A model generated the notes under the pieces. It did not search any database, was not told the origin of the DNA, and worked only from the letters and a program-made list of their open reading frames with translations. Position numbers and translations under genes: made by a program. Source: Pontiella sulfatireligans (GTDB lineage Bacteria > Verrucomicrobiota > Kiritimatiellia > Kiritimatiellales > Pontiellaceae). From it: 64,000 nucleotides of DNA. Of the stretch, positions 17,955 through 28,504 are shown piece by piece (positions within the stretch are counted from its first letter, which is position 1; each line of letters starts with the position of its first letter). The DNA lies in NCBI RefSeq assembly GCF_900890705.1, contig NZ_CAAHFH010000001.1:3286001-3350000 (forward strand), read 5' to 3'.

Positions 17955-19780
17955 AAAACATTCTAGAACTAACCAAAGAACGCCCGCTGATATTCGACGG
18001 GGCGATGGGCACGATGATCTATTCCAAAGGCGTGTTCATCAATACGTGCTACGAACACCTCTGCATCACCAATCCGAAGCTGATTGCCGGCATCCATCAA
18101 GAATATGCCGAGGCCGGCGCGGACGTGATTGAAACCAATTCATTCGGCGCCAACCGCATGAAGCTGCAGGGCCATGGATTGGCCGACCAGTTGGAGGAGA
18201 TCAACCGTGCATCCGTCCGACTGGCGCGCGAAGCCGCCGGCGGCGACGCGCTGGTGGCCGGTTCCGTAGGCCCCATTCTCAAATCAGGCCAGGTCTTTCT
18301 CGACAACCAGGCCGACGAGCTGGCTGAGACCTTCCGCGAACAGCTCGCCATTCTGGCCGACGAAGGCGTCGATTTTTTCATGCTCGAAACCTTCACCCAT
18401 ATCCAAGAAGCCCAGCTCGCCGCCCAAGTCGCCAAAACCTTCGGCCTTCCTGTTTTTGTCTCCATGACCGTCGGCGTAAGCGGCGAAACGGAAAAGGGCC
18501 GAAAGATCGAGCAGATTATCCAAACGTTGGAAAACGACGGCAACGTCGATGGTATCGGACTCAACTGCGGCGTCGGCCCGGCGGCCGCCTATTCCAATGC
18601 CGAGCGCGCCTTGCCCCTTACCACCAAGCCGATGGTGGTCATGGCCAACGCAGGTTACCCGCAGGAGGTTGATGGACGCATGATCTACATGGCCTCGCCG
18701 GAATATTTCACCGAATACGCCAAGCGCATGATCGAGCTCGGCGTGCGCGGCGTCGGCGGATGCTGCGGCACCACGCCGGCCGACATTGACACGATGGCCA
18801 AGAGCATCAAATCGATGACCGGCGTGAAGAAGCACGTGGCCATTGCCAGCTATACAAGCCAGGAAGCCCCGAAAGTCGATGTGATTCCTCTGGCGGAAAA
18901 ATGCGGCTTTGCCGCCAAGCTGGCGCGCGGCGAAAAAGTGACCAGCGTGGAAATCACCCCACCCCGCTCCATCGATCTGAAACCGATGCTCGCGCAGTGC
19001 CAAACCTGCAAAGACGCCGGCATCGACGCCATCAACATTCCCGACGGCCCGCGCGCCAGCGCGCGCATTTCGCCGATGGTCGCCGCGCTCGCCGTTGAAC
19101 GCGAAGTCGGCATCGAGACGGTGCTGCATTATTGCTGCCGCGACCGGAACCTGATCGGCATGCAGTCCGATCTGCTCGGTGGCTATGCGGGCGGGCTGCG
19201 GAACTATCTCATCATTACGGGCGATCCGCCCAAGCTCGGCGACTACCCCGACTCCACGGCCGTCTTCGACGTCGATGCCGTGGGCCTCACGCAGGTGGTC
19301 ACGAACCTCAACCACGGCATGGACGTGGGCGGCAACCCGATCAATCCGCCGACCGGCATCCTCATCGGCGTGGGCGCCAACCCGTGCGCCGTCGAACCCG
19401 AGCGCGAGTTGCAGCATTACATGAACAAGATTAATGCCGGCGCGGAATATGCAATCACCCAGCCGATCTTCGACCCCGAAGCCCTGCTGCGTTTTCTCGA
19501 CGCCGCGGAAGCCAAGGGTGGCTCCATTCCGGTGGTCGCCGGCGTTTGGCCGCTGGTCTCGTTCCGCAATGCGGAATTTCTGGCCACCGAAGTACCCGGC
19601 GTCGAAGTGCCCGACTCGATCCTCGAACGGATGAACCACGCCAAAACCAAAGAAGACGGACGCAAGCTCGGCATCGAAATCGCCCGCGAAATGTGCGCAG
19701 CCATTTCAGACCGCGTCGCCGGCTACCAAGTCAGCGCCCCCTTCGGCATTGTTGACCTCGCGCTGCAGGTGCTGGAATAA
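17951..19780 (+). CDS. Bifunctional homocysteine S-methyltransferase / methylenetetrahydrofolate reductase
   Basis: 609 residues. The N-terminal half is an Hcy S-methyltransferase ([34 protein letters not shown] zinc site). The C-terminal half is a MetF-like TIM barrel ([51 protein letters not shown]). Bacillus YitJ has the same architecture. The reductase half would supply 5-methyl-THF to MetH. The ATG at 17951 overlaps the metH stop (ATGA), so the two are coupled in one operon. No stand-alone metF is visible. Confidence 0.95.
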   Translation: MKNILELTKERPLIFDGAMGTMIYSKGVFINTCYEHLCITNPKLIAGIHQEYAEAGADVIETNSFGANRMKLQGHGLADQLEEINRASVRLAREAAGGDALVAGSVGPILKSGQVFLDNQADELAETFREQLAILADEGVDFFMLETFTHIQEAQLAAQVAKTFGLPVFVSMTVGVSGETEKGRKIEQIIQTLENDGNVDGIGLNCGVGPAAAYSNAERALPLTTKPMVVMANAGYPQEVDGRMIYMASPEYFTEYAKRMIELGVRGVGGCCGTTPADIDTMAKSIKSMTGVKKHVAIASYTSQEAPKVDVIPLAEKCGFAAKLARGEKVTSVEITPPRSIDLKPMLAQCQTCKDAGIDAINIPDGPRASARISPMVAALAVEREVGIETVLHYCCRDRNLIGMQSDLLGGYAGGLRNYLIITGDPPKLGDYPDSTAVFDVDAVGLTQVVTNLNHGMDVGGNPINPPTGILIGVGANPCAVEPERELQHYMNKINAGAEYAITQPIFDPEALLRFLDAAEAKGGSIPVVAGVWPLVSFRNAEFLATEVPGVEVPDSILERMNHAKTKEDGRKLGIEIAREMCAAISDRVAGYQVSAPFGIVDLALQVLE

Positions 19781-19799
19781 TGCATTGACTCGCATTCGC

Positions 19800-19827
19800 T
19801 TGCCAACACGGGATGAGCGACTATATT
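19800..19827 (+). promoter_or_regulatory. Putative sigma-70 promoter
   Basis: TTGCCA (19800-19805) and TATATT (19822-19827) with a 16-bp spacer lie 40 bp upstream of the HEAT/nuclease-like gene, in the 87-bp gap after the methionine operon. Confidence 0.45.
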
Positions 19828-19867
19828 GGCGAGCATAGCGAGTTGATATTTCGAAAGGGAAAACGCC

Positions 19868-20761
19868 ATGAAAAGCCCCATGCTTCCATCCGACCACCAA
19901 GCCGCACGGCAGCGGATACTGGAGCTGGGAAGAAGCGGCAAAGCTGACGCACTCCCCGAATTGACTAAGTTGCTGGCCTTGCCGTCGAATGATCTACAGC
20001 GGCTTGCAGTTTCAGCCATTGGAAAGCTGGCCGAGTTCGGTGCGGATGCCGAAATGGCGGTGGCTGCCTTGGCACCGCTGGCAAAGCAGGCACGCCATCC
20101 CCAAACACAACAATACGCGATTCGCGCACTGGTAAAATATGGCGCTTGGGGTGCGAAACATGTTCACGATCTGCGCGACGTTGCGAGCAATTCCGGTAAT
20201 AAGGACTATGTCCGCGCCGCAACCGCAACTGCTGCGGATGCCATCGAACTGGCCACGCAGGATGAAAGCATCGGGATAAAGCACCGGTGCCAACGCTGTG
20301 GCGCAACACTTTCCGAAGAGGAGCATGTCCAGGCTCAGGTGGCGTTCCAGCGGAACTTTTGCGCCCGTTGCTTCGACGAGGTTTTCTTGGAGCGCCGTAA
20401 TTTCGAGACGCAGGTGGAGATCAATAAAACGATTGAGGCCCGCGATGGAACACTGGTGCAGTCGAAGGGCGAAAAATGCATTGCCGAGAGGTTGACGACT
20501 CACCGCCTGACCTATCGCTACGACTCGAAATGCCGCATTGTTTCCAGCTTTCAGATCCGCCCCGACTTCTACCTTCCGGAACTGGATGTCTATATTGAGT
20601 ATTGGGGACTCGACACGCCGCAATACAAAATGGCGATGCACAAAAAGCAGATTCTCTATCAGCAGGAAGGTAAGAAGTTGGTTTCCGTCTATCCAAAAGA
20701 CCTTCACCAGCTCGACCTCCATTTGCGCACAAAGCTACGCCTTTTCGGATTCCGGTCATGA
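19868..20761 (+). CDS. HEAT-repeat, zinc-ribbon and PD-(D/E)XK nuclease-like protein
   Basis: 297 residues in three parts. Residues 10-130 are HEAT-like helices (RILELGRSGKADALPELTKLL; QRLAVSAIGKLAEFG). Residues 139-175 hold a four-cysteine ribbon (CQRCGATL...CARCF). Residues 200-297 resemble a restriction-endonuclease fold: SKGEKCIAERL (Glu), then RPDFYLPELDVYIEYWG (Asp and Glu), then the MHKKQILYQQEGKKLVSVYP helix-strand. This suggests a nucleic-acid-cleaving enzyme, but activity is unproven. AAAGGGA precedes the ATG. Its stop overlaps the next gene by 4 nt. Confidence 0.7.
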   Translation: MKSPMLPSDHQAARQRILELGRSGKADALPELTKLLALPSNDLQRLAVSAIGKLAEFGADAEMAVAALAPLAKQARHPQTQQYAIRALVKYGAWGAKHVHDLRDVASNSGNKDYVRAATATAADAIELATQDESIGIKHRCQRCGATLSEEEHVQAQVAFQRNFCARCFDEVFLERRNFETQVEINKTIEARDGTLVQSKGEKCIAERLTTHRLTYRYDSKCRIVSSFQIRPDFYLPELDVYIEYWGLDTPQYKMAMHKKQILYQQEGKKLVSVYPKDLHQLDLHLRTKLRLFGFRS

Positions 20762-21771
20762 ACGGATTCGAACGATATATGGCGATACTGAAAGGCAAAC
20801 CCGTGGACTTTATTCCGCGGACGCCGATTCTGATGCAGTTTGCCGCGGAGCATATTGGCTCCGACTATGCAAAATTTGCTTCCGACCACCGGGTACTGGT
20901 TGAAGCAAACGAGGTTTGCGCCAAGGAATTTGGTTTTGACCAATTGAGCTGCATTTCCGACCCCTACCGTGAAACGCAGGGATTTGGATCCGAGGTCACG
21001 TATGTACCTGACGGACCGCCCCGCAGCACGCATCCGCTACAGGCAACCAAGGATCTTTCCGTACTGGCCCAGCCGGACCCGTTCACGTCGGAGCGCATGC
21101 TCGACCGCATCAAGGCGGTCGAAAGCTACAAACAAAAATTTGGCGGCGAATATTCCATTCTTGGATGGGTTGAAGGCCCCGCTGCCGAAGCCGCGGATTT
21201 GCGCGACCTGACCCCCTTCATGATCGACCTGCTCGACGACGAAGCGTTTGCCTGCGAACTGATGGACCGCTGCACCGACAATGCAATTGCCTTTGCGCGC
21301 GCTCAGATCGAGGCCGGAGCCGACACCATCGGCATCGGCGATGCCATCGCCAGCCAGATCGATCCAGATACGTATGAGCAGCTGATCCTGCCGCGCGAAA
21401 AAAGGCAGGTCGAAGCGATCCAAGAGATGGGCGCCTTCGCTAAGCTTCACATTTGCGGCAACATTACCCATCTGCTTCCGGGCATCGCCGATCTCGGCAT
21501 CGACATTATCGATGTCGACCACATGGTTAATCTTTCGGAGGTTCGGAAAACCTTGGGCAACCACGTAGCCATTGCCGGCAACATGGATCCCGTATCCGTT
21601 ATTTTGAACGCCACTCCCCAAAGCATCCGCGAAGCCACAAACAGGGCTTACAGGGAAGCCGGGAACCCCTTTCTGGTTAATGCCGGGTGCGAAATCCCGC
21701 CCGGAACCCCCATTGAAAACCTCAAGGCACTGTGCGAACCCTTGGCCTTTAAACTGAAAGCCTTGGAATAA
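20758..21771 (+). CDS. Uroporphyrinogen decarboxylase-family methyltransferase (MtaA/CmuA-like)
   Basis: 337 residues of the UroD TIM barrel. The zinc-binding pattern HICGNITHLLP (His-x-Cys) and a second Cys in NAGCEIPPGTP mark the MtaA/MtbA/CmuA branch, which transfers methyl groups between corrinoid proteins and thiols, rather than true haem-pathway HemE. The methyl donor is unknown; no corrinoid protein is adjacent apart from MetH upstream. It is translationally coupled (ATGA) to the HEAT/nuclease-like gene, an odd pairing. Confidence 0.85.
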   Translation: MNGFERYMAILKGKPVDFIPRTPILMQFAAEHIGSDYAKFASDHRVLVEANEVCAKEFGFDQLSCISDPYRETQGFGSEVTYVPDGPPRSTHPLQATKDLSVLAQPDPFTSERMLDRIKAVESYKQKFGGEYSILGWVEGPAAEAADLRDLTPFMIDLLDDEAFACELMDRCTDNAIAFARAQIEAGADTIGIGDAIASQIDPDTYEQLILPREKRQVEAIQEMGAFAKLHICGNITHLLPGIADLGIDIIDVDHMVNLSEVRKTLGNHVAIAGNMDPVSVILNATPQSIREATNRAYREAGNPFLVNAGCEIPPGTPIENLKALCEPLAFKLKALE

Positions 21772-21839
21772 TAATTCCCTGTAGGGCTGGATATCTCTGA
21801 AGCATGCCGTTATATAGTACCGTTTTAGTGAGGTTTATT

Positions 21840-22259
21840 ATGTCCCATGATTTAGAAACGCTTTACGAATCCTATCGCACAGGTGACAACCAGTTCCAGC
21901 TCGCCGGCGGCGTTGAGGGAATTACGAAGCTGGCGAACGATTTTTATGACCAGATGACAACGCTTCCGGAAGCCCGGCGGATCCTGCACATGCACCCGAC
22001 GGATCTAACGGAGTCGCGCGAAAAGCTGGCGCGCTTTCTTTGCGGCTATATGAACGGCCCAGAGCTGTATGAAGAAAAGTACGGCCCGATCCAGCTCACC
22101 CCGGCGCATGCGCACCTAGCCATCGGAACCACCGAAAAAGAAGCCTGGCTGCTCTGCATGAGAAAAGCGATGGATCTGCAGCCCTACCCGCAGGAATTCA
22201 AGGATTTCATAATGAAGCGTCTGGAGATTCCCGCCGGCCGCTGCCAAAACCGGCCCTAG
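21840..22259 (+). CDS. Truncated haemoglobin, group II-like
   Basis: 139 residues, the size of a 2-on-2 globin. The pattern [32 protein letters not shown], then [32 protein letters not shown] (proximal His region) and [11 protein letters not shown] fits group II (trHbO). These bind O2 or NO and are linked to redox or NO metabolism. The ATG at 21840 has GAGG upstream. The gene overlaps the convergent sensor kinase by 4 nt. Confidence 0.88.
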   Translation: MSHDLETLYESYRTGDNQFQLAGGVEGITKLANDFYDQMTTLPEARRILHMHPTDLTESREKLARFLCGYMNGPELYEEKYGPIQLTPAHAHLAIGTTEKEAWLLCMRKAMDLQPYPQEFKDFIMKRLEIPAGRCQNRP

Positions 22260-24199
22260 CCGTCTTTTTCCAACCATTTGAAAAGTGTATCGGAGAGCTC
22301 GGCAACGTTGATGGGCTTGGTGATGTAGGCGTCCATGCCTCCGGCTAGGCAACGTTCGCGGTCGCCGTTAAGGGCGTGCGCCGTCATAGCGATGATCGGC
22401 AGGCGGGGCAGGTTTTCTTTGGTTTCCTTGTCACGGATGGCCAAGGTGGTTTCCAGTCCATCCTTCTTGGGCATCTGCACATCCATCAGAACCAGATCGT
22501 AGCGACCTTCTGCTAGTTTTTGAAGCGCTTCGTCGCCATCGTGGGCGGAATCGACGGAACAACCCATCTTCTTGAGCGTGCGCAAGGCAACGGTTTGATT
22601 GACCAGATTGTCCTCCACCACCAGCACGAGAACCGAACGACCAAGAACTTTCATGCGTTCACGCGCCGACACCAGCGTGTTGGAGGTGGCATTGGCATCG
22701 TCGTCGCTATGGTTGCGCGCATCGGTTTTAGCAAAGTCGAATGCAATCTGGCCACCTTTGCATTTCTGCAGATCGATCGGGATCTCGAACCAAAACACAG
22801 ATCCTTCCCCGACGGAGCTTTCAGCGCCGATCTCGCCGTCCATCATTTCAACCAGCTGCTTGCAGATGGTCAACCCCAGCCCGCTGCCTCCATATTTACG
22901 GGACGTGGAAGCATCGAGCTGTTCGAAGGCGTTGAAGATGTGAGGCAGGTGCTCCTTCTCAATGCCAATTCCAGAATCGCGCACCTCGAACCGCAAGTGC
23001 ACATGGCCCTTGTGTTTATCGGCCAATGAAACGCTCAACACCACTTCGCCCTTTTCGGTAAACTTGATCGCATTGCCGGCCAGGTTTGTCAGGATCTGCC
23101 GCAGGCGCCCCACGTCGCCGCTCAGTTGGGCGGGCACTTCGGAATCGACATGCACCAGCAGATTGATGCCTTTGCGGTGGGCCTGGAGAGAAAGGATTGC
23201 ATACAGGTCTTCGATCACGTTCTTAAGGTCAAAGTCCAGAATCTCAATATCGAGGTGGCCCGCTTCAATTTTTGAAAAATCAAGAATGTCGTTCACCACC
23301 GAAAGCAGCGCCTTGCCGCTGCGCCGGACCGTCTGCGCGAGGTCTTGCTGGTCGGGGCTAAGATCCGAGTCCAGCAGCAGATTCGTCACGCCGATGATGC
23401 CGTTCATGGGCGTACGGATCTCGTGGCTCATGTTGGCGAGAAATTCACTTTTGGCAATGTTGGCCGACTGGGCTTCGACGGCGAGTTGGTTGGCGCGCTC
23501 CATGGAGGCCGTTATCTGCGCATTGGCTTCAGCAAGCTGCGCACGGGCTTCTTCGGTGTCTTCGTTCATGCTGACGAGCATGGCGATGTTGGCCTCGCGC
23601 GTGCGCAACAGCTCTTCGCGGGCCTGCTCCGACTGACGGCGCGAGGTGACGTTCATGGCGGAAAAAATAACCCCCTCGGCAGGTTCGGCTGAATCGAGTG
23701 CACTCAAGCCGAGCAGTATGTCGAGAATGCGCCCGTCCTTGTGTTTCCAGCGCGTAGCGACCGACGTTTCCCCGCTTTCGCGCAACGCGGCATACGCAAC
23801 TTTGCCTATCCGGGCATATTCGGCATCGTCAGGATAAATAAAGCAGGTATTCTGCCCCACCAGCTCTTCTTCGGCATAGCCCGTGAGGTCGAGCATTGGA
23901 CAGTTGACCCACTCGAAACGACGGTTGCGCACCATGCCGATGCCGACCGGCACGGCGGAAAGAATGCCCTTCATTTGCACTTCGCTTTTTTCGACGGCAA
24001 TACGCAACTGTTCCCCTTGTTCGCGAGCACGGTCCATGCTCGCGACACGCTCCTTCATGAGAATCCGCAACTTGCGGTTCCAAACCAGCACGCCGGCCAT
24101 CAGCAGCACGACCACCAGCTGAAACGCCATCAACAACGGCCACCAAAGGTCCGAACCGGACAAGGGCGATGCTGAACAGATTGTGAGGAGCAGTTCCAT
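22256..24199 (-). CDS. Hybrid sensor histidine kinase/response regulator (PAS-HK-REC)
   Basis: 647 residues: one N-terminal membrane helix (about 18-40), a short coiled coil, a PAS domain (about 77-195, [17 protein letters not shown]), HisKA ([15 protein letters not shown], phospho-His), HATPase_c ([16 protein letters not shown]) and a C-terminal receiver ([15 protein letters not shown], phospho-Asp). There is no output domain, so it should signal to an Hpt or separate regulator not seen here. No Shine-Dalgarno site is obvious before the ATG. The adjacent truncated globin may supply a gas-related signal, but this is only proximity. Confidence 0.92.
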   Translation of the reverse strand: MELLLTICSASPLSGSDLWWPLLMAFQLVVVLLMAGVLVWNRKLRILMKERVASMDRAREQGEQLRIAVEKSEVQMKGILSAVPVGIGMVRNRRFEWVNCPMLDLTGYAEEELVGQNTCFIYPDDAEYARIGKVAYAALRESGETSVATRWKHKDGRILDILLGLSALDSAEPAEGVIFSAMNVTSRRQSEQAREELLRTREANIAMLVSMNEDTEEARAQLAEANAQITASMERANQLAVEAQSANIAKSEFLANMSHEIRTPMNGIIGVTNLLLDSDLSPDQQDLAQTVRRSGKALLSVVNDILDFSKIEAGHLDIEILDFDLKNVIEDLYAILSLQAHRKGINLLVHVDSEVPAQLSGDVGRLRQILTNLAGNAIKFTEKGEVVLSVSLADKHKGHVHLRFEVRDSGIGIEKEHLPHIFNAFEQLDASTSRKYGGSGLGLTICKQLVEMMDGEIGAESSVGEGSVFWFEIPIDLQKCKGGQIAFDFAKTDARNHSDDDANATSNTLVSARERMKVLGRSVLVLVVEDNLVNQTVALRTLKKMGCSVDSAHDGDEALQKLAEGRYDLVLMDVQMPKKDGLETTLAIRDKETKENLPRLPIIAMTAHALNGDRERCLAGGMDAYITKPINVAELSDTLFKWLEKDG

Positions 24200-24240
24200 T
24201 TTTTAAATGTCTGCGAGAATCCATATCGCAAACGCTGCGT

Positions 24241-25548
24241 TTATGACAAAAACAGACGCACAGTGCGATCTATTCTTGCAAGTACCCGCTCACGCCCCAG
24301 CACGGCCAGCATCGGGAACAGGTCAGGGCCGGACTGGATGCCGGTGACGGCGAGGCGCGCCGGCGCCATCACGGCGCCAAAACCCAGGCCGGACGTTTCA
24401 ACAAAGTCATGCAGCGCTTTGTCGGTGCTCGCTTCGTCGAAGGTTTCCAGTTCTTGGAAAATCGCCTTCACCTGCGCAAGGACATCCGCCACGCCGTCCT
24501 TCTGCAGTTTTTTGCGGACGGCCTTTTCGTCATAGTCAAACTCGTCGGTAAAGAAATATCCAACCATGGGCACAATGTCGGCCACGGTTTTAACCCGCTC
24601 GCGCACCAGCCCAAAAACCTGCTTGGCATAATCGGCATCGGCTTCGATGCCGGCTTTCGCCACAGCCTCGAAACACATGGCCTCAAATTCCGCCTCCGGC
24701 AGTTTGAGCATGTATTCGCCGTTCATCCAGGTCAGCTTCCGCAGATCCACCTGCGCGGCCGACGACTGGCAGCGGGCCAGCTCAAAGGCTTCAATCATTT
24801 CTTCGCGGGTCATCACTTCGCGGTCGTCGCCCGGCGACCAGCCGAGGAGTGCAAGATAGTTGAAGAGCGCGTCGCCGAGGAAGCCCTTCTCGCGGAAGTC
24901 GCCCACAAAGGCGTCGCCGTCGCGCTTGGAATAGGGCTTGCCCTGCGCGTTTACAATCATGGGAAGATGCGCAAAATTCGGCACGTCGGCGTCCAGCGCC
25001 TGATAGAGCGCAATGTGGCGGAAGGTGTTTTCCACATGGTCATCGCCTCGGATGACGTGGGTTACGCCCTGCTCGATATCGTCGAGCACATTGGCCAGAT
25101 GAAACACCGGGGTGCCGTTGGAGCGGACGATCACAAAATCCTGCATGTTTTCGGCCGCTTTTTTAAGCGGGCCCTTGATGCCGTCGACGTACGCGCTGTC
25201 GGTGCCCGGCATTCTGAAGATGACGCATTCGCCCTGGCCGGTGCCGCCCTTGTCCTCTTTATAGGCCAAGCCTTTCGAGAGGAGCGTTTCCGCGGCTTCG
25301 AGGTGCGCCTCCATGCGGGTGCTCTGGTAGAGCGGTTCGCCGTCAATATCGAGCTTCAACCAGTCCATGGCTTCGAGCAGCGTCTGGATCGCCTCGGGCG
25401 TCGAGCGCTCGCGGTCGGTGTCTTCGACGCGCAGCAGGAATTCGCCGCCCATGTGGCGGGCAAACAGCCAGTTGTAGATGGCGGCGCGCATATTGCCAAT
25501 ATGAACATTGCCCGTCGGGCTCGGTGCAAAACGTGTACGTACTTTCAT
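24241..25548 (-). CDS. gltX: Glutamyl-tRNA synthetase
   Basis: 435 residues. Class I signatures are present: RFAPSPTGNVHIGN (HIGH-like) and PYSKRDGD (KMSKS-like), with RVEDTDRERS and the HVIRGDDHVENT block. It charges tRNA-Glu with glutamate. It is somewhat shorter than E. coli GltX (471), as in many non-proteobacterial enzymes. It may be non-discriminating, which would require GatCAB; none is seen here. tRNA-Gln (UUG) is present in the window. Confidence 0.95.
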   Translation of the reverse strand: MKVRTRFAPSPTGNVHIGNMRAAIYNWLFARHMGGEFLLRVEDTDRERSTPEAIQTLLEAMDWLKLDIDGEPLYQSTRMEAHLEAAETLLSKGLAYKEDKGGTGQGECVIFRMPGTDSAYVDGIKGPLKKAAENMQDFVIVRSNGTPVFHLANVLDDIEQGVTHVIRGDDHVENTFRHIALYQALDADVPNFAHLPMIVNAQGKPYSKRDGDAFVGDFREKGFLGDALFNYLALLGWSPGDDREVMTREEMIEAFELARCQSSAAQVDLRKLTWMNGEYMLKLPEAEFEAMCFEAVAKAGIEADADYAKQVFGLVRERVKTVADIVPMVGYFFTDEFDYDEKAVRKKLQKDGVADVLAQVKAIFQELETFDEASTDKALHDFVETSGLGFGAVMAPARLAVTGIQSGPDLFPMLAVLGRERVLARIDRTVRLFLS

Positions 25549-25566
25549 GCTTCAAATCTCCGATTT

Positions 25567-25631
25567 GACGTGAGGCGTGAAACGTGAGCCGTGATTCTTT
25601 ATTTCACGACTCACGGATCAATCGTCACGCA
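25567..25631. repeat. Heptamer-period inverted array (CGTGA type)
   Basis: Four 7-mers of form NNCGTGA (25567-25594), a 9-nt spacer, then four 7-mers of mainly TCACGNN form (25604-25631) give a 7-nt-period hairpin between the divergent gltX and hpt genes. It has the same design as the arrays at 8485 and 54353 with a different heptamer. Confidence 0.75.
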
Positions 25632-25702
25632 ACTATTCTTCTCAAAATCATTTCTTCGGGCATCTAATTATTCTACTTTCAACAGAACGTAGAGGCTACC
25701 CC

Positions 25703-26245
25703 ATGAGAGCGCACGATGTAAAAGAAATCCTGATCGATAAATCTGAAATTGCGCAGCGCGTTGATTCGCTGGTGGATGAGATCATCAGCGACCTTAAACC
25801 GGAGCGATTGCTCGTAGTCGGCATTCTGAAAGGAAGCTTCATGTTTTTGGCGGATCTGATGCGGAGCTTCCACCGCCACAACGTGCATCCGCGGATCGAT
25901 TTCCTGACGCTGTCGAGCTATGGCTCCGGCACCATCTCTTCCGGCACCGTCGACATCATCCACGACCTGCGCGATGACCTCTCCGGCGCCGAAGTGCTGC
26001 TCGTCGACGACATCCTCGACACTGGGCGCACGCTGGCCTTCACCAAAAAGATCATGCTCGAACGCGGCGCCAAATCCGTCCATTCCTGCGTGCTGCTCGA
26101 TAAAAAAGCGCACCGCTCGGTTGAATTTGAGGCCGACTATGCCGGCTTCGCCATCAACGACCACTTTGTGGTGGGCTACGGGCTCGACTACGACAACCTC
26201 TACCGCGAACTGCCACACATCGCCAAGGTCGGCTTTCACGAATAA
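25703..26245 (+). CDS. hpt: Hypoxanthine phosphoribosyltransferase
   Basis: 180 residues of the type I phosphoribosyltransferase fold. The PRPP loop LLVDDILDTGRTLAF and the N-terminal LVVGILKGSFMFLADLMR segment are diagnostic. It salvages hypoxanthine (and probably guanine) with PRPP; the PRPP synthase prs is at 60903. Length is normal (about 175-185). It is transcribed away from gltX across the heptamer array. Confidence 0.92.
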   Translation: MRAHDVKEILIDKSEIAQRVDSLVDEIISDLKPERLLVVGILKGSFMFLADLMRSFHRHNVHPRIDFLTLSSYGSGTISSGTVDIIHDLRDDLSGAEVLLVDDILDTGRTLAFTKKIMLERGAKSVHSCVLLDKKAHRSVEFEADYAGFAINDHFVVGYGLDYDNLYRELPHIAKVGFHE

Positions 26246-26318
26246 ATTGACCGCGTCGGGCTACATGACTGATGCGCCCGGCCAGTTAAAACTCTGCGAA
26301 TAAAAGGAAAGGGATTTT

Positions 26319-26672
26319 TTGAGGCACATTCCCGCGGCATTTCTTTTTACTTCCGGCATGAAACAGAACATTCAAATGCCGAATCCACGCGAACAACAGA
26401 TCCTTGATGGCCTGACGATTCGCCTCATCCGCAGGGATGAGCATGGCTGCGATGAGCAGTTGATCGATAAACAGCACTGCCTCAAGAGTGCGCAACTCGT
26501 GGGCGAACAGCTCCGCTATGTGGTCGAATACGACGGCGAATGGCTAGCGCTGCTCAACTGGAATGCGGGAAGCGGCCGGATGGCCGCTCTTCATCATCGC
26601 TTGCCTCCAGTTGATCGATATCTAACAAAAAAATCATCTGTTTATTGCAAACAAACAACTGGCTTTAGCTGA
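26319..26672 (+). pseudogene. DUF4338-like transposase-associated gene, truncated
   Basis: The segment LTIRLIRRDEHGCDEQLIDKQH, then KSAQLVGEQLRYVVEYDGEWLALLNWNAG, resembles the N-terminus of DUF4338-containing proteins that accompany or are fused to transposases. After residue about 88 the similarity stops (SGRMAALHHRL...) and the frame ends at 117 residues, far short of the family. It is probably a decayed mobile-element remnant. Nothing else is seen in 26673-26704. Confidence 0.5.
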
Positions 26673-27044
26673 CTCGCGTATATTTCATGGGGGATGGGGG
26701 TTTTTCAACTAGCCCCAGACGAATCGGTTTTCAACAAACCCACCAACCGGCGACGGACGCCGGGCGCGTGCCTTGGCCTCCCTTTCCGCGGCCGCAGCTT
26801 CGCCGTCTCGGTTTCTGTGGCAAATAGATCCATTGCCCGGTTGTAAAACTGCGATGCGACGGAACGTCTTCCTTCCAAAAAATGAAGCCAAGCCAATCGG
26901 AAGAAATCCGAAGAAGATGGATCGCTTTCCATCATAACCTGTTCATGGATCTTTAACGCCTCGAAAATATGCCCGTCTCTCTCAGCATCGAGAGAGGCCA
27001 ACCACAAGTCTCGTATTGTCGGCGGCGCGAGATCTATTTGGTTT

Positions 27045-28504
27045 CACTGTCATCCCATAGAGGACGCTAACGGAGTGTCAGCTCCCGTTTTTGTTAAGGT
27101 TTCTGATGTTTAGTTTATTTAGTCGATTCCGATTTTTTGTTGAAGAGTAATGATGATTCCCCGTTTTAAACAGTTGGCTGTCCCACAGCATTTAGATGAA
27201 CCCCGGCAGATACGCCTGTTCCGGTGCTCCTCGGATGCGACCGGGTGGTTTGGCTGTCCCATAGGATTCCAGCAAGGCGGGCAGGTTCCAGCGACGCCAA
27301 AGCGAGACCCTTACGACGGTGAACAGGCGCTTGAAGCTGTGATCCCATCCGTGCATGAATTTGAGACAGCGCATCAGCAGATGGACGAGCAGCCCGGTCC
27401 ATACCTGCCAGCGTACGGCATTAGCGCTGTAGCCGAGAAAGTCGGAGAGCTGGAGCGTCTGTTTGATTTCCTTAAAGAACACCTCGATATCCCACCGGCA
27501 GCGGTAGAGCTCCGCGACCGTCCACGCGCTCCACTCCAGATGGTTGGTCAGGAAGACCATTTCGACATCCTTGCCGTTGATCTCCACGAGGGCTACAACG
27601 CGGCGCAACTCGCACGGGTAGGCCTTCTTCGATTTTTCGAGCATCAGCTCGATGACTTCGTCGCGAAGGATGCGCTTGTTTTTAGTCGTTTCGAGGGAGC
27701 GCATCACCGTGTACTGCATGTTGTCTTTCGCTCGACCCGCCCAATTAATGCCGCGCTCCGTTAGCTCAAAGAGATGCTTGAATTTGATATAAGCCTTGTC
27801 GAATACAACGATTTCTCCGGCTTCAAGGTCGGCACACAAGCTCAAGGTCTTGCGGCTGTCATGGTGTTTTGCAGTGTCGACAATGGCACATCGTGGAAGG
27901 AAGCTTTGCAGGTCCAGACGCATGTGGCACTTCGCGGCGGCCTTGCGGCGGCGGTGCTTTGCCCAGTCCATGCTATTGGCCACCAGCTGTATCGTGGTCG
28001 AATCGAGCGCATGGATCGCCTTGCTGAAGCGACGGAGGTATCCACTACGCACCTTTCCCTTCGCAAAACCAGGCACCGTGTCCATCAGATGCTTCATCAT
28101 GCTCCAATAAAGCTCTTCGGCCATGTTCGCGTCGCGCACTTGATTCGCATGGCTCAGGTTGTTGCGGGACGGTGGAACCGCACCGCGGATGGTGGAGAGC
28201 GCCGCCGCATTCATCTGGAGCGCGTCGCATACATCGTTAAGCCCGAGCGCATGAGCAAAGTGGGCATAAAGCAGCGAAACCACATGGCTCCATGGCGTGT
28301 ACGTCCGGCTTCGGGCATCGACGCCATGCTTCTTCGCAAGGTTCGTGACCATGTGTCCGGGAATCAGATTGCACAATTGCTTCAAGGTTGTATACCTATG
28401 TCCGGCTGGTTTGTGTTTTTGTCTCTGTTTTTTCATACCCTCCGAGTGGAGGATTTAGAGCTCACAAGCCAGCCTTTTTATTTAAAATCTATGGGATGAC
28501 AGTG
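27045..28504 (-). mobile_element. IS4-family insertion sequence, intact, with 9-bp target duplication
   Basis: A 1460-bp element with perfect 17-bp terminal inverted repeats (27045-27061 and 28488-28504, outer end CACTGTCATCCC). It is flanked directly by ATTTGGTTT on both sides (27036-27044 and 28505-28513). It carries one full-length transposase. Perfect ends and duplication indicate a recent insertion. Confidence 0.95.
27192..28436 (-). CDS. IS4-family transposase
   Basis: 414 residues, uninterrupted. The N-terminal region (CNLIPGHMVTNLAKKHGVD) resembles DUF4372. The DDE catalytic residues are visible as ALDSTTIQL, VFDKAYIKF and the IS4-type YREK motif YRCRWDIEVFFKEIKQ. It fills most of the element and is probably active. 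Confidence 0.95.
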   Translation of the reverse strand: MKKQRQKHKPAGHRYTTLKQLCNLIPGHMVTNLAKKHGVDARSRTYTPWSHVVSLLYAHFAHALGLNDVCDALQMNAAALSTIRGAVPPSRNNLSHANQVRDANMAEELYWSMMKHLMDTVPGFAKGKVRSGYLRRFSKAIHALDSTTIQLVANSMDWAKHRRRKAAAKCHMRLDLQSFLPRCAIVDTAKHHDSRKTLSLCADLEAGEIVVFDKAYIKFKHLFELTERGINWAGRAKDNMQYTVMRSLETTKNKRILRDEVIELMLEKSKKAYPCELRRVVALVEINGKDVEMVFLTNHLEWSAWTVAELYRCRWDIEVFFKEIKQTLQLSDFLGYSANAVRWQVWTGLLVHLLMRCLKFMHGWDHSFKRLFTVVRVSLWRRWNLPALLESYGTAKPPGRIRGAPEQAYLPGFI

